Origin: Pyropia yezoensis | Lineage: Eukaryota > Rhodophyta > Bangiophyceae > Bangiales > Bangiaceae | Assembly: GCA_009829735.1 (NCBI GenBank) | Contig: CM020620.1 | Location: forward strand, 24,092,020 to 24,156,019 | Length of the DNA stretch: 64,000 bases | Direction of reading: 5' to 3' | Part shown: in pieces, positions 44,458 through 54,700 of the stretch | How the letters are laid out: the number at the start of each line of letters is the position of its first letter | Position numbering within the stretch: the first letter of the stretch is position 1 | The notes under the pieces: model-generated | Database searches by the model: none | Seen by the model: only the letters and a program-made list of their open reading frames with translations | Told to the model about the DNA's origin: nothing | Made by a program: the position numbers and the translations under genes

Positions 44458-46404
44458 ATGGCTAGTTCGGACCCCCCGTCGTCCGGGGAGTACACGGGTG
44501 ACGCACGTACTTCAGTGCCTTTGAATACTGGTGAGACACAGGTGGGTTTACCTGGGGTCGCAGAGGGACTAGAGGTTCCTCAAGCCAGCAGGGCTGGAAG
44601 TGCGGGCGGGCAACAGGCCACCCCGACCTCGTCGGGAGTTCACTCGGGTGACACTTCTGATGTGGGTGGGCCGAAGTCTGGCCACCGTGTGGTACACTCA
44701 ACGGGAACGTCCCAAGGGGTGAGGACTGTCCCCGCGGGTTCCACTCGGGTTGGAGCCAACTTTGGCTTGGAGCCGTCGCCAACTAGGCCTTCGGAGGACG
44801 GCGGACCTCTGTTGGTCGGCGATGGGCTCGCGCCCACGCCCCCGGTTGAGACCCCTGAGGAACGTGGTTACCCCTCAGGTGGACTCCCGGAGGCGGACCG
44901 AGACTCAACTAGCGTCGTCAATCCACTCGTCGCGGAAACTGTCCGTCGGGAGGCGACCAATGTGTTGCGGCAGACTTTGCCGGACCTGGTGGTCACGATG
45001 ACGAATACAATTCTGAATCAAATTGTGGCGAGTTTGCCAGATGGCCTTAATGTCCAGACCGGATCGGGGCTTTCGAGCCCGCAGGCGCCGGGGGAATCCC
45101 TCCTAACGCCTACCTCTGGTCGCCCCGAACAGGGGGCGACACCTGTGACTCCCAACGAGGGAGCCACACCATACTCGGTGGGGCGTACGCCCTTCATGGG
45201 CGAGTTCCCCCCGGAAACGCCGGCGGCTACACCAAGCGCGCCGCGCCGGACTACAGGCACTGAGGGTGAACTTACCCCAGTGCCACAGCGGCTGTTCCCT
45301 CAACGTGAGGTGCCGCCCAAGATCCAGGTAGCCAACCCGGTCTAACAGAGGATCTTTGACTGTGAGACCTACGCCCTCCACAACAAGTCGGTGGCGTATG
45401 GTCCTGACCAGGCCCGAGCCATGGGCCGTGCCAAGAAGAATGCATTTCACTCTTTTGGGCACAAAGCGGAGTGGGATGGAACTCCCCCCCTCCGTGTCTT
45501 TGAGTTCCTACGTCGTTTCACAAAAGCCTGTGACGACAATGCCATAAGTGAAGGCATGGCTTTCTACATGCTACAGGAGTTTACGAAGGGAGACCTGCGG
45601 ACAGAACTTATGTCCGTCATGCCCAGCTCCTCAAGTGGAGGCGCTGGTGAGGTGACGTCCTATTTGGAGCTCGTCAACTGGTTGTTGAGAGCCATGGTTG
45701 ATGAAGCGGCGCTGGCTTCTCAAGTCGAGGAGTTTACGCAAGCCCATCAGGAAGAGGCGGAGGACGAGTTGTCCTTTGCTGAGCAAGTCCGTAAGCTCAA
45801 CAATCTTTGTGGGTTTCTTCATAAACAAGCTGTGGTGAAGCGTCGGTTTGTGGAGGGACTCCATTGTTCAGTCCGGATGGAGAACCGGGAGCATAATACT
45901 GCCCGGGGGACACTGGCCGAGTTGGATAGGCTCGCCTACCGCAGAGGTGAGGCCTACCGCAAGTTGCGGGAGGAACAACGCCAGGAGCGTCAGTCCGAGT
46001 TGGCCAAGGAACGGGAGGAGGCGCGCCAGGCCAGAGAGTTGAGAGAGGCACGCCGAATCCGCAAGGAGAGGGTGGTAGCTGCCGTGGGAACTTCCCAGGA
46101 TATCTCTTCGTCTTCCCCAGTTGGGAAGACCCCTCCGGGAACTGACAATCGGTGTTGGAACTGCAACTCCGATGGACACTGGGCATATGATTGCCCCAAG
46201 TTGAGTAAACGCATCCAACAACTTGTTAGGAATGCGAGTAAGAAGTCGGCTACGAACGAAGTACGTTCACGCCGCGAGGGTGGGTCTCGACCGGTGGTGG
46301 CGGTCGCCACACCCTCGGCGAAGGGGGCGGACACGTCGTCCTCTGACTCGTCGTCTTCCCCTTCGTCCTCAGATTCGGACGCCAAGTCGGCGGGAAACGA
46401 ATGA
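44458..46404 (+). pseudogene. gag of B1 with one in-frame stop
   Basis: 648 codons from ATG at 44458 to TGA at 46402-46404, with TAA at 45343-45345 in the middle. The first half is Ser/Thr/Gly/Pro-rich. The second half holds a capsid-like region (VFEFLRRFTKACDD ... MLQEFTKGDLRTELMS), a long charged helix rich in Glu/Arg (about 45930-46080) that may be a coiled coil, a CCHC zinc knuckle (CWNCNSDGHWAYDC) and a Ser/Asp tail. The gag stop overlaps the pol ATG as ATGA. Apart from the TAA it is intact, and the stop could be recent or a sequence error. Confidence 0.85.
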
Positions 46405-47872
46405 CCGTTGGAGCTGGTCGTCCGAAGCTCACAACGGCAGCCTCGGCCAAGTGGGTCAAGAGGACGAATCAACCGTGCCGGATACTGCGGCGACCTAAGG
46501 GAGTCCGCCCACCTCGTGTAGGACTCCCCAAGAACGTAAACCCACGTCGGGTCATCGCGGTGCTGACGGGTGAGAACTTCCAGGTGGCTGGACGGGTGCA
46601 ACTTGCCCCCGGCCGCGCCTGTCGTGCCCGTATCGTACTTGATACCGGGTCAGGAGCCTCCTTGATACGCAAGTCGCTATTGACAAAGGAGATGGAGCTC
46701 CAACGCTGGAGGTCTAAAGCTGACCATCTGATCGATATCAATGGCGGGGTACTTCCCATCGTTGGTGCCGTGACCCTACCAACTAGGTTGGGGACCCATG
46801 AGGTCGACGTGACCTATGGTGTAGTTGAGAATATATCGGTACCCCTGCTTCTGGGTACCCCTTATGTCGTAACACAAGTGCCTTTGATTTGTGGCCCTGA
46901 GTACTGGGTCAAGTTGATGAATGGGGAGACTATCCCCATCCTTGGTAAGGGAAAGTCTGTGGCTCCTGTGACAGTCTCACAGTCGAAGCCTGTTTGTTCT
47001 GTGAGGGAAGGGTGTACTGCTACCCTGCGTTTAGCCCGTAAAGTCACGTTGCCCCCCAACTCGGTGGCGCACGTTGATGTTGTAACTGATTATACGGGGA
47101 ACAGGTTGGTGCACCCTTACCCCCGTCTTGCTCGAAAGCACCAAGTGCATGTTGCCCTTGGCACGATGGACTCCAAAGCCGGAGTCCCGTGGAGGATCCA
47201 GGTGATGAACCTGAGCTCGTCGCCCAAGTACTTCAAGTCGGGAGCCAAGTTCGGCTATATCGACCAACACGAGGGACCGGTAGTAGCGGTCACCCTCGAC
47301 GCGGGCGCAAGTAGCGACCCGAAGTCCGGAAAGGAGAAGCGTCAAGCCAAGTCGCCCGCCTCTCCTCGGCCCCATGTGAACATGGAGGGTGTTCCACCCA
47401 GGTTGAGGGTTCAAGTTGAACGCCTCTTGGACCAATATCACAAGTTGTGGGATGGTCAATTGGGACTCATGAGAGCTACCCAACACCGGATCGAGTTGAA
47501 GCCCGGTGCACTTCCTATACGCCAACAACCGTATAGGGGAGGACCCCGTTCAAGGGCCCTCGTTAAGGAGCAAGTTGCTCGCATGGAGGCCCTCGATGTG
47601 ATCGAGGCCAGTAACGCCGAGTGGGCGAGTCCGGTGGTTATCGTCCCCAAAGTTGATGGGACCCCCCGGTTCTGTATCGACTACCGTAAGCTCGACGAGA
47701 GCACGGTGAAGGACAGTTATCGCCTACCTAGGATGGACGACTGTCTAGACTCTCTGGGGGAGGCGAACGTGTTCTCTACCCTGGACTGTAACGCGGTGTA
47801 CTGGCAAATTCCCATTGCCCCGGAGGACAGGCATAAAACTACGTTTACCTGTCACTGTGGTACCTACCAGTG
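46401..47872 (+). pseudogene. pol of B1, 5' part: protease and RT start
   Basis: Begins with an ATG overlapping the gag stop (ATGA). Contains the retropepsin site (VLDTGSGASLIR) with the downstream ILG-like flap region, a linker, and the RT fingers and first palm segment (EWASPVVIVPK, RFCIDYRKLD, FSTLDCNAVYWQI with the first catalytic Asp). The frame is interrupted at 47872 by A2 and resumes at 59232 in the same phase. Confidence 0.88.
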
Positions 47873-48235
47873 TGTAGCACAATAGGGATCCGTCGCGCGT
47901 CCACTCTCAGGGAACACTCACCAAGGGGGATCGGCACCAACGTCACCGGGAGGCCAAGGTTGCTGTCCTTGGAGCGCAAGCCACGGGACCAAGATGGGAG
48001 CCCAAATGGGAGGGGTTTGTTGTTCTACCTTGGCCGGCGGTGGATTCGCCACCGGCCCCCTCGTTATAAACCCTCGGAGACACTACTAACTACCCTCCAC
48101 CCCAAGATGCAAGTCCCTCTGGTCATACGTAACTTATAGATACCGTGACCAGCTCGGACTCTCAAATTGGAAGTTAAGGATTAGAAGTAGCCCCCCTAAT
48201 ATTAGGGTCACAATACGGACAACCATATTGCTACA
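47873..48235 (-). mobile_element. 3' LTR of A2
   Basis: 363 bp, TGTAGCA...TGCTACA. It includes the GC hairpin at 48032-48057 and, read on the minus strand, a TATA-like GTTTATAACG before it. Confidence 0.95.
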
Positions 48236-48248
48236 TATCCCCCCCTTA
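48236..48248 (-). promoter_or_regulatory. Polypurine tract of A2
   Basis: Minus-strand TAAGGGGGGGATA directly abutting the 3' LTR, the usual plus-strand priming site of LTR elements. Confidence 0.75.
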
Positions 48249-48716
48249 GATTCGGCCCGTCCTCGGGTCGAGTTGCATTCGGGTTACCGAATGTAAGTGG
48301 GTCGCGTGACTGTTTACCCGTCGGGTGGGGCTTTGCGCCCCGTCGCGACAGACACCCCTTTTCGAGGTTGTCCGAGGGGGGTGCCCCCCTTTGTGTGGTA
48401 CACACACACGATCCGTTTTCCGGACCGTTAAATTCCCGATGCGGGTTGCTGTTCGCGCCCCCCCTTTCCGAGGGGTGGTGCAAGCGGATCCGCCACCAGG
48501 TGCCTGGTGGTAGGGGGGCCCCTCTCGTGTGGACGATTGAGTGGGGGGCGGGGGCTGCCCGCGTTGCGTGGGGGCGGTTGGGGGTGACCCCCCTTACTTA
48601 CCCCGTGTGTGGGTGTGGCCCCGTCCCGCCCAGGTGCCTGGGTGGAGCGCGGTCGTAGCCCCGTGGGGCGCGGGTCGACCCGCGTGCCTGCGGCGCTTCT
48701 CGTGGCCGTTTGTGGT

Positions 48717-48737
48717 CATAAGCGCGGGTGTCCGCGC
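48717..48737 (+). promoter_or_regulatory. Candidate promoter/leader hairpin of the antisense gene
   Basis: A CATAAGC (TATAAGC in A1, 43837-43843 minus strand) sits directly beside a GC palindrome GCGCGGGTG(T/C)CCGCGC, about 90-110 bp upstream of the antisense ATG in both family-A copies, in a region that otherwise diverges. Its role as a promoter is an inference from position and conservation. Confidence 0.35.
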
Positions 48738-48822
48738 TTCCCTGGCTCGTCCCGGTTATCCCACCGTACCGGGTTGTAGCCGTCGACGGCTTGTGGGCGC
48801 GGGGGACTCCGCACCCGTTATC

Positions 48823-51270
48823 ATGTCCTATCCCCAGGTGCTTGAAGAGGAGGAAGACCTCCTGATCGGGGAGGAGATGGAGGACGACGCGCCTGTCGGT
48901 CCCGACGCCGCGCGTTACGGGGTGAGCTCGTCTGACGACGACGGGCCTGCGGTGTCCGTCCGTCTGTCGGCCGGAGGACTGTCGTCCGTGTGCAGCGGCA
49001 CGACGGTGCCGTCGGCCGGAGGTCAACCCGGCGGTCAACCGCGCGTGGCGGCTTCTACCCCCTCTCTGCCGGCTGCCCGGATGGGGCCTGGTGCCGGTGC
49101 CGGCTCACCGCAGCTACCTCAAGATGGTCCGCCCTGCGGCGGAGGTCGCGACCCGCAGCCGACTCCGGCTGGTCAAGGTGGTCCGGGTGTCCGGGCGGTG
49201 ACTCCTCGAGGTGGTCCCGACGTTGACGCGGGTGGTGGTGGCGGTGCGACACCCGGTGCGGTGGGTCAAGACGGTGCGGGTGTCCGCACGGCCGGGGCTC
49301 CGGCTCCGGAGGCTGTCCCAGTGCCTTCCACTTCCGAGGCGGGGGCTACGCCGACGGGTGGTGCCGGCGCCGGTGCCGTACCTGCGGTGCCGCGGGCGTC
49401 GAGCGGTCAAGACGCTCCTTCTCCCATGGCGGTTGACACCGGGAGTTACTCCGGGCGGGCGCCCGCCCTTCTTCTTCCTCCTCGGCCTCGTCCATCTCCG
49501 ACGTCGGCCCCTCTGCCGGTGGTGCGTCCCCCGGCGCCCCCGATTCTTCCTGGTCCTGCCCGGGTTGCCCCGTTGGGTGGCGGCGTCGCCGTGGCGGCGG
49601 GTCAACCCGCCATGTCGGTGTCCGACTTGGTGGCTCGGGTTCGAGGCCTCACGGTGCAAGAGTCGATGGAGTCCGATGGGCGTATGCGGGTGGACTTCCA
49701 CCTGGTGCATCCCCGTGGAGAATCCTCCCGGCGCGTCAAGGTGGACCCGTGCTGGGAGCGGGAGTTGGTGCGGCTGGTCAACCAGCCGAACGCGGTCCGG
49801 GTGGAACACCATTGGATCCTGAGTCAGCCGGACGACCGGCATGCGCAGCTCTGGCGCACCCGGGTGGGACGGGGTGAGGTCTACCTCGACCCCAACTTCG
49901 GGGTCTGCGACTTGATTGCCTCCGCGTTGCCGCGGGAGATCGACTACCCGGCTAGTGCTCGGGGGATTGCGGCGGCGGCGGAGCCGGTTGCGTTTGGGGA
50001 GACGGTGAGCCGTACCGGTCGGTATCCCGACTTTGACTACTACCCGGGGGTACCCCCGTATCTGTCGTTGACGGCTCCCTACCCGCCCATGGCGGGGTTG
50101 AAGTCGGCGTCGAGTTGGCGACGTAACCATGGTGTCATGGCGGATGCGTTCCGCACGGATATAACGTGTGCGTTGCAGACCGGCAACGGTCGTGCTCCGG
50201 TATACACTCCCGTGCGCCCGCCGCTATGGCAGGAGGGGTGGGAACCCGCCCCTGCTTTCCGGTTTGACACCGGCTCCTGTCTTCGCTACTTCGGGAGTGT
50301 GTTGGCCTCGCGACCGGTCCACCCGTTGCAGGGTACCTTCACCCTTGAGGTTACCCTCGGGCAGGCTTCATCCTTCTTGCTGTCCGTCCGCCGGCAGGGT
50401 CGTCTGTTTCATCTTCCGACGGGTGTCCGTCGGCACATCGCGCAGTTGGGCGTGGATCTGATAGCCGCCAAGACCGGGTTGGCCCGGGAGTTCGAAGCCC
50501 TGCTGGCTGTTCACGATGCCGTGAACTGGGCTGGGGTGTTGGCCCTTCCCCCGTACCGGGACCCGCAGGCTGGGGCTTCCCCCTTGCCTCGTCACTCGTT
50601 GCGTGTCCGGCGTACTCAGCCGGGTGAGCCTAGTTGCCATGGGTGGGCGTCCACCGAGGCCGTTCCTGACCTGGGTATTCCCATGGTTATCCATGACCCT
50701 CTTCAGGTCCTTGCTCCGTGGTTCGGTAACCCGATGCCGGCGGCGGTTGGCCGTCGTCCCCGAGAGTGGGGCTCTGTGGGTGGGGAGCGTGAGGTGTCCC
50801 GTCGTCGGGCGGAGTACCGCCGTGGTTACGGTGGAGCCCCTTCGGTAGGGTCCTACCGGGCCTCGTATCAGGTGCCACCGGCTCCGGTGGTAGCCGTGTC
50901 GGCTCCTGTGGCTCCTCTGGCTGCGCCAGTGTCACCTCCCGCCCCTGTCCTACATGACGGGGGTCCCCGTCTCTGGTATGAAGGCGTTGACGCCCTTGTT
51001 ACCCGCGCAATGCGTGGGGGTCTCTCTGTTAGCTGGGGGGATATCCCCCCAGGTGCTGCGCTGGTTGGGTCAGCGCGTTGCTTTGGTGGCGTGCTGGACC
51101 GCCTCCAGAAAGCTCTGGAGGACGTGGAGGCTGGCCGCAGCACCCTCGTCCAGCTATGCACCGAGGTAACTCGGGTGGTCGACCGTCGTGACATTGCCGA
51201 CCGGTGGAGCACGGAGGTATACGCGCTTACGCGTGAGTGGCCTCCCTCGGGCAGTGGGTCTACCCACTGA
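48823..51270 (+). CDS. Antisense accessory gene of A2 (aORF-A2), intact
   Basis: 815 codons plus stop, from ATG at 48823 (Met-Ser-Tyr-Pro-Gln-Val) to TGA, on the strand opposite gag-pol and converging on it. The frame is open upstream to 48541, but A1 shares a start at this Met. Residues ~8-25 are strongly acidic, ~40-270 are Gly/Pro/Ala/Val-rich, and from ~265 (VSDLVARVRG) a folded-looking region begins. Marks include HHWILSQPDD, MADAFRTDITCALQ, WRRNHGV, RYFGS (YFG at 489-491), GRLFHLP, GLAREFEALLAVHD and a C-terminal helix after SVSWGDIPPG-type residues. The YFG(S/D) and HLP blocks occur at similar spacing in aORFs B and D. There is no zinc knuckle, catalytic triad, signal peptide or membrane span that I recognise. 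Function is unknown; an accessory role in the element life cycle is possible. Confidence 0.8.
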   Translation: MSYPQVLEEEEDLLIGEEMEDDAPVGPDAARYGVSSSDDDGPAVSVRLSAGGLSSVCSGTTVPSAGGQPGGQPRVAASTPSLPAARMGPGAGAGSPQLPQDGPPCGGGRDPQPTPAGQGGPGVRAVTPRGGPDVDAGGGGGATPGAVGQDGAGVRTAGAPAPEAVPVPSTSEAGATPTGGAGAGAVPAVPRASSGQDAPSPMAVDTGSYSGRAPALLLPPRPRPSPTSAPLPVVRPPAPPILPGPARVAPLGGGVAVAAGQPAMSVSDLVARVRGLTVQESMESDGRMRVDFHLVHPRGESSRRVKVDPCWERELVRLVNQPNAVRVEHHWILSQPDDRHAQLWRTRVGRGEVYLDPNFGVCDLIASALPREIDYPASARGIAAAAEPVAFGETVSRTGRYPDFDYYPGVPPYLSLTAPYPPMAGLKSASSWRRNHGVMADAFRTDITCALQTGNGRAPVYTPVRPPLWQEGWEPAPAFRFDTGSCLRYFGSVLASRPVHPLQGTFTLEVTLGQASSFLLSVRRQGRLFHLPTGVRRHIAQLGVDLIAAKTGLAREFEALLAVHDAVNWAGVLALPPYRDPQAGASPLPRHSLRVRRTQPGEPSCHGWASTEAVPDLGIPMVIHDPLQVLAPWFGNPMPAAVGRRPREWGSVGGEREVSRRRAEYRRGYGGAPSVGSYRASYQVPPAPVVAVSAPVAPLAAPVSPPAPVLHDGGPRLWYEGVDALVTRAMRGGLSVSWGDIPPGAALVGSARCFGGVLDRLQKALEDVEAGRSTLVQLCTEVTRVVDRRDIADRWSTEVYALTREWPPSGSGSTH

Positions 51271-51584
51271 GGAGTGCTATTTGTTTGTGAGGGAGAGGGT
51301 CCCGGCAACCCTTATGGTAGCCGGGTAGTAGTGAGTATAAACTCATCCCCCGCTGGGGGCATTGCTTGCCTCTGTTTGCTGCCCTGGGGAGTACCCCTTC
51401 TGGCTCAGTGGTGCCTTGCCTCCCGTCCAACTTCTTCCGGTTGGTTCATGCTTGGGGAGGTTATCCTCCCTCACTTTGTGTCTTGGCTTTGGGAGGTCAT
51501 CCTCCCGTGTAAGCCTCCTAGTTACTTCGATATTATCGGAGTTAGCCTTTACCTTTAAGTTACCTTATTAAGGTTCAGGTTTTT

Positions 51585-51680
51585 ACTTAGTTACCTAAGC
51601 TTAGCTCTACTTAGTTACCTAAGCTTGGTTCGACTTAGAAACCTAAGTCTGATTTGACTTAGAAACCTAAGTCTGCTTTA
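51585..51680. repeat. 4 x 24-bp palindromic tandem repeat between convergent genes of A2
   Basis: Four consecutive 24-bp units, each with a CTTAG...CTAAG inverted repeat (units 1-2 ACTTAGTTACCTAAG, units 3-4 ACTTAGAAACCTAAG). They lie between the 3' ends of aORF-A2 (51270) and pol (51752). A1 has two diverged units in the same interval (about 40990-41035). RNA from either strand could form hairpins here, suiting a two-way 3' end or terminator, but that is inference. Confidence 0.8.
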
Positions 51681-51751
51681 ACCATGTCACACCCTACTTA
51701 GTAGGTATAAGCCTCACCCCCCAACAGCCGAAGTCGGTGTCGGTTGGGTTG

Positions 51752-54700
51752 TTACAGTAGGCGTCGTCGCCTCATGTAAGGCATGAGTAGTTGGCGGGGT
51801 ATATTTGCCGCCTGTTCCCAGGTGGGTGAGTCGTATCCGACCCACATAACCTTGACGTACCAGGGTCCTGGTAGGTCCGGGTCGGTGTGTCCGACCACGC
51901 TCTCTACTTGGTATGGAATCCCATCCGGTCCCACCGGGTCATCTGACCGGTGGGTTGTAAGGGCTTCATGTAGCAACCCAGCCGGTACCGGCTGAGGCTG
52001 TTCCGGCTTCGGAGCAGGTGTGACATCATTCATACTGATGCGTTGGATCTCCGTATCGGAGTGTAAGATAACAGAGTGGTCATCTCTGTGGATGATCTGG
52101 TACGGTCCCTTGACCGGTTGCATAAGCTTGTTCCCTCGGAACTTCTGGTGTCTGATATAGACCCAGTCACCTGTTACCAGGGTTGCGTTGCGCACCCGTA
52201 GTCGGGCGTCGAAGTTCTTCTTATACCGAAGTTGTGTTCTGTCAAGGGCACCCTTGAGCTTAGGAATCATCCACGATAGCTTGGGCCAACCAAGCTAGGT
52301 GGATGCGTTCGGCGGGTCGGCCCTTCGGTGTATCATACCGAGTGCACCTGCCTGGCGGCAGCGTCAGGTTACCGACGCCTAGTGGCATGACCCACTCCAG
52401 CGGAGCAATGTTTGTGCTCCGATGTGGCCTGACATTGTATGCCAGGGTGAGTACGGACAGAAGCCTGTCCCAAGTGTTCGTGTGCTCGGCCACGTAGCAC
52501 TGTAGCATCTTTACGATGGTGCGGTTGAACCGCTCCACCTGCCCGTTGGACTGCGGGTGGTAGTCGGATGCCCGACGTGGTTCGATACCGAACATGCCCA
52601 GGACCTTAGTGCAGAATGCCGACGTAAGGTTTGCTCCGTTATCGGAGAGGAGTTGCTTCATGACTCCGTATGCACTGATCCAGTGGTCAACCACTGCGTT
52701 CATGATCGTGTATGCCGTATCATTCGGGATGGCTGCCGCTCGTGACAGCTTGGTGAATCGGTCAGACATGACCAGGATGTACCTGTTCCCTTCTTCCGTT
52801 ACCGGAAGTGGCCCGAGTATGTCGATAGCGACTTGCTCGTTGGGCCCATCGGGTGGGAATAGCTTCATGGCAGACGCCTGCCTATGTAGACTCATGCGGT
52901 TACGCGCACAGGGGTGGCATCCCCTTACGTGGTCGACCACGTCGACGGCCATTGCTGGCCAGTAGAAGAACCTTCGCATTGCTGCGAACATACGTGAACC
53001 CCCCGGGTGTCCGGCTGTAGGGTTCTCATGTTCTCGTTCCATGACGGCTTGCCGTAAGGACACGGGAACCACGACTTGATGTCGTCCATCGGCGGGTGCC
53101 CGCCGGTATATGAGTCCGTCTTCGTTCTCGGAGAAGATGCCGGCCGTACCGGCCAGGAGGTTAGCACGATGACGTCTACAGTCATCGTCGTTGGCCTGTG
53201 CCTCGCGGAAGTCCGCGAGGGTCAATGGGCACGCAAGGTGTGCCATGGTATGGTCAGCCATACCCTGGGTAGCATTACCCACCATGCACACCGGTACTAC
53301 CGGGATGTCCTCGTCCACCGGGCGGGTATCCCCGCTCGGGGTGTCGAGTCGAGACAACGCGTCTCCGAGGTGGTGGGTTGACCCAGCCTTATACACCGTG
53401 CGGTAGTCGTGCTCGGCCATCTTCAGCCTCCATCGGGCTAGCCTCCCATGGCTATCGGAATCCTTGTCACCAAGGTTGAGGAGCCATCGTAGGGGTTCGT
53501 GGTCGGACCTCACGATGAACCTGGAGCCCTCCAGGTATGGACGGAGCAGTTGCACTGCCCATATAACTCCGAGGCATTCACGCTCGGTGGCACTATAGTT
53601 CCGCTCAGCCGGGTTGAGTGTCCGGCTGAAGTACCCTACCGGACGTAGGTCCGGGATAACGTTATCGGTACCGATCAACGTCTCTCCCTGTAACAGGGTG
53701 CATCCCACTTGTGTATCACACGCATCGACATCGATGACGAAGGTACCCCGTCTATGCGGTAACGCAAGGACGGGTGGGCTAGTAGGGCTCGCTTCAGCGA
53801 CTCGAATGCCTCCTCTTCGCTAGGCGAAGGGGTTGGAGTACCTTGGGTAAGGTACTGCTCGTAAGAACCGTTAACGGTTTAGCTATCCGAGCGAAGTCCT
53901 TGACGAACCGTCGGTATACATTGCACATTCCCAGGAAGCTCTTGAGCTGCGTCTGGGTGTTAGGGAACCGGNNNNNNNNNNNNNNNNNNNNNNNNNNNNN
54001 NNNNNNNNNNNNNNNNNNNNNNNNNNNNNNNNNNNNNNNNNNNNNNNNNNNNNNNNNNNNNNNNNNNNNNNNNNNNNNNNNNNNNNNNNNNNNNNNNNNN
54101 NNNNNNNNNNNNNNNNNNNNNNNNNNNNNNNNNNNNNNNNNNNNNNNNNNNNNNNNNNNNNNNNNNNNNNNNNNNNNNNNNNNNNNNNNNNNNNNNNNNN
54201 NNNNNNNNNNNNNNNNNNNNNNNNNNNNNNNNNNNNNNNNNNNNNNNNNNNNNNNNNNNNNNNNNNNNNNNNNNNNNNNNNNNNNNNNNNNNNNNNNNNN
54301 NNNNNNNNNNNNNNNNNNNNNNNNNNNNNNNNNNNNNNNNNNNNNNNNNNNNNNNNNNNNNNNNNNNNNNNNNNNNNNNNNNNNNNNNNNNNNNNNNNNN
54401 NNNNNNNNNNNNNNNNNNNNNNNNNNNNNNNNNNNNNNNNNNNNNNNNNNNNNNNNNNNNNNNNNNNNNNNCCAGGAAGCTCTTGAGCTGCGTCTGGGTG
54501 TTAGGGAACCGGGCATCCCGGAGTGCCGGGTATTGGCTTCGAGTACCCCTAGTTTACCAGGGGTTATCTGGTGGCCCAGATATTCGACCGTCTGTTGGAA
54601 GAAGGCGCACTTCTTCAGACGCAGGTTACCCGGCGTTCCTCAAGAGGGTGAGTACCTCGTCAACATGTTGTACATGGTCATCCATGTTACGCGAGAAGAC

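Noticed and set aside
48541..48822. N-terminal extension of aORF-A2 to 48541
   Set aside because: The extension is Trp/Pro/Arg-rich and not conserved. Both copies share a start at the Met before (S/A)-(Y/D)-PQV.
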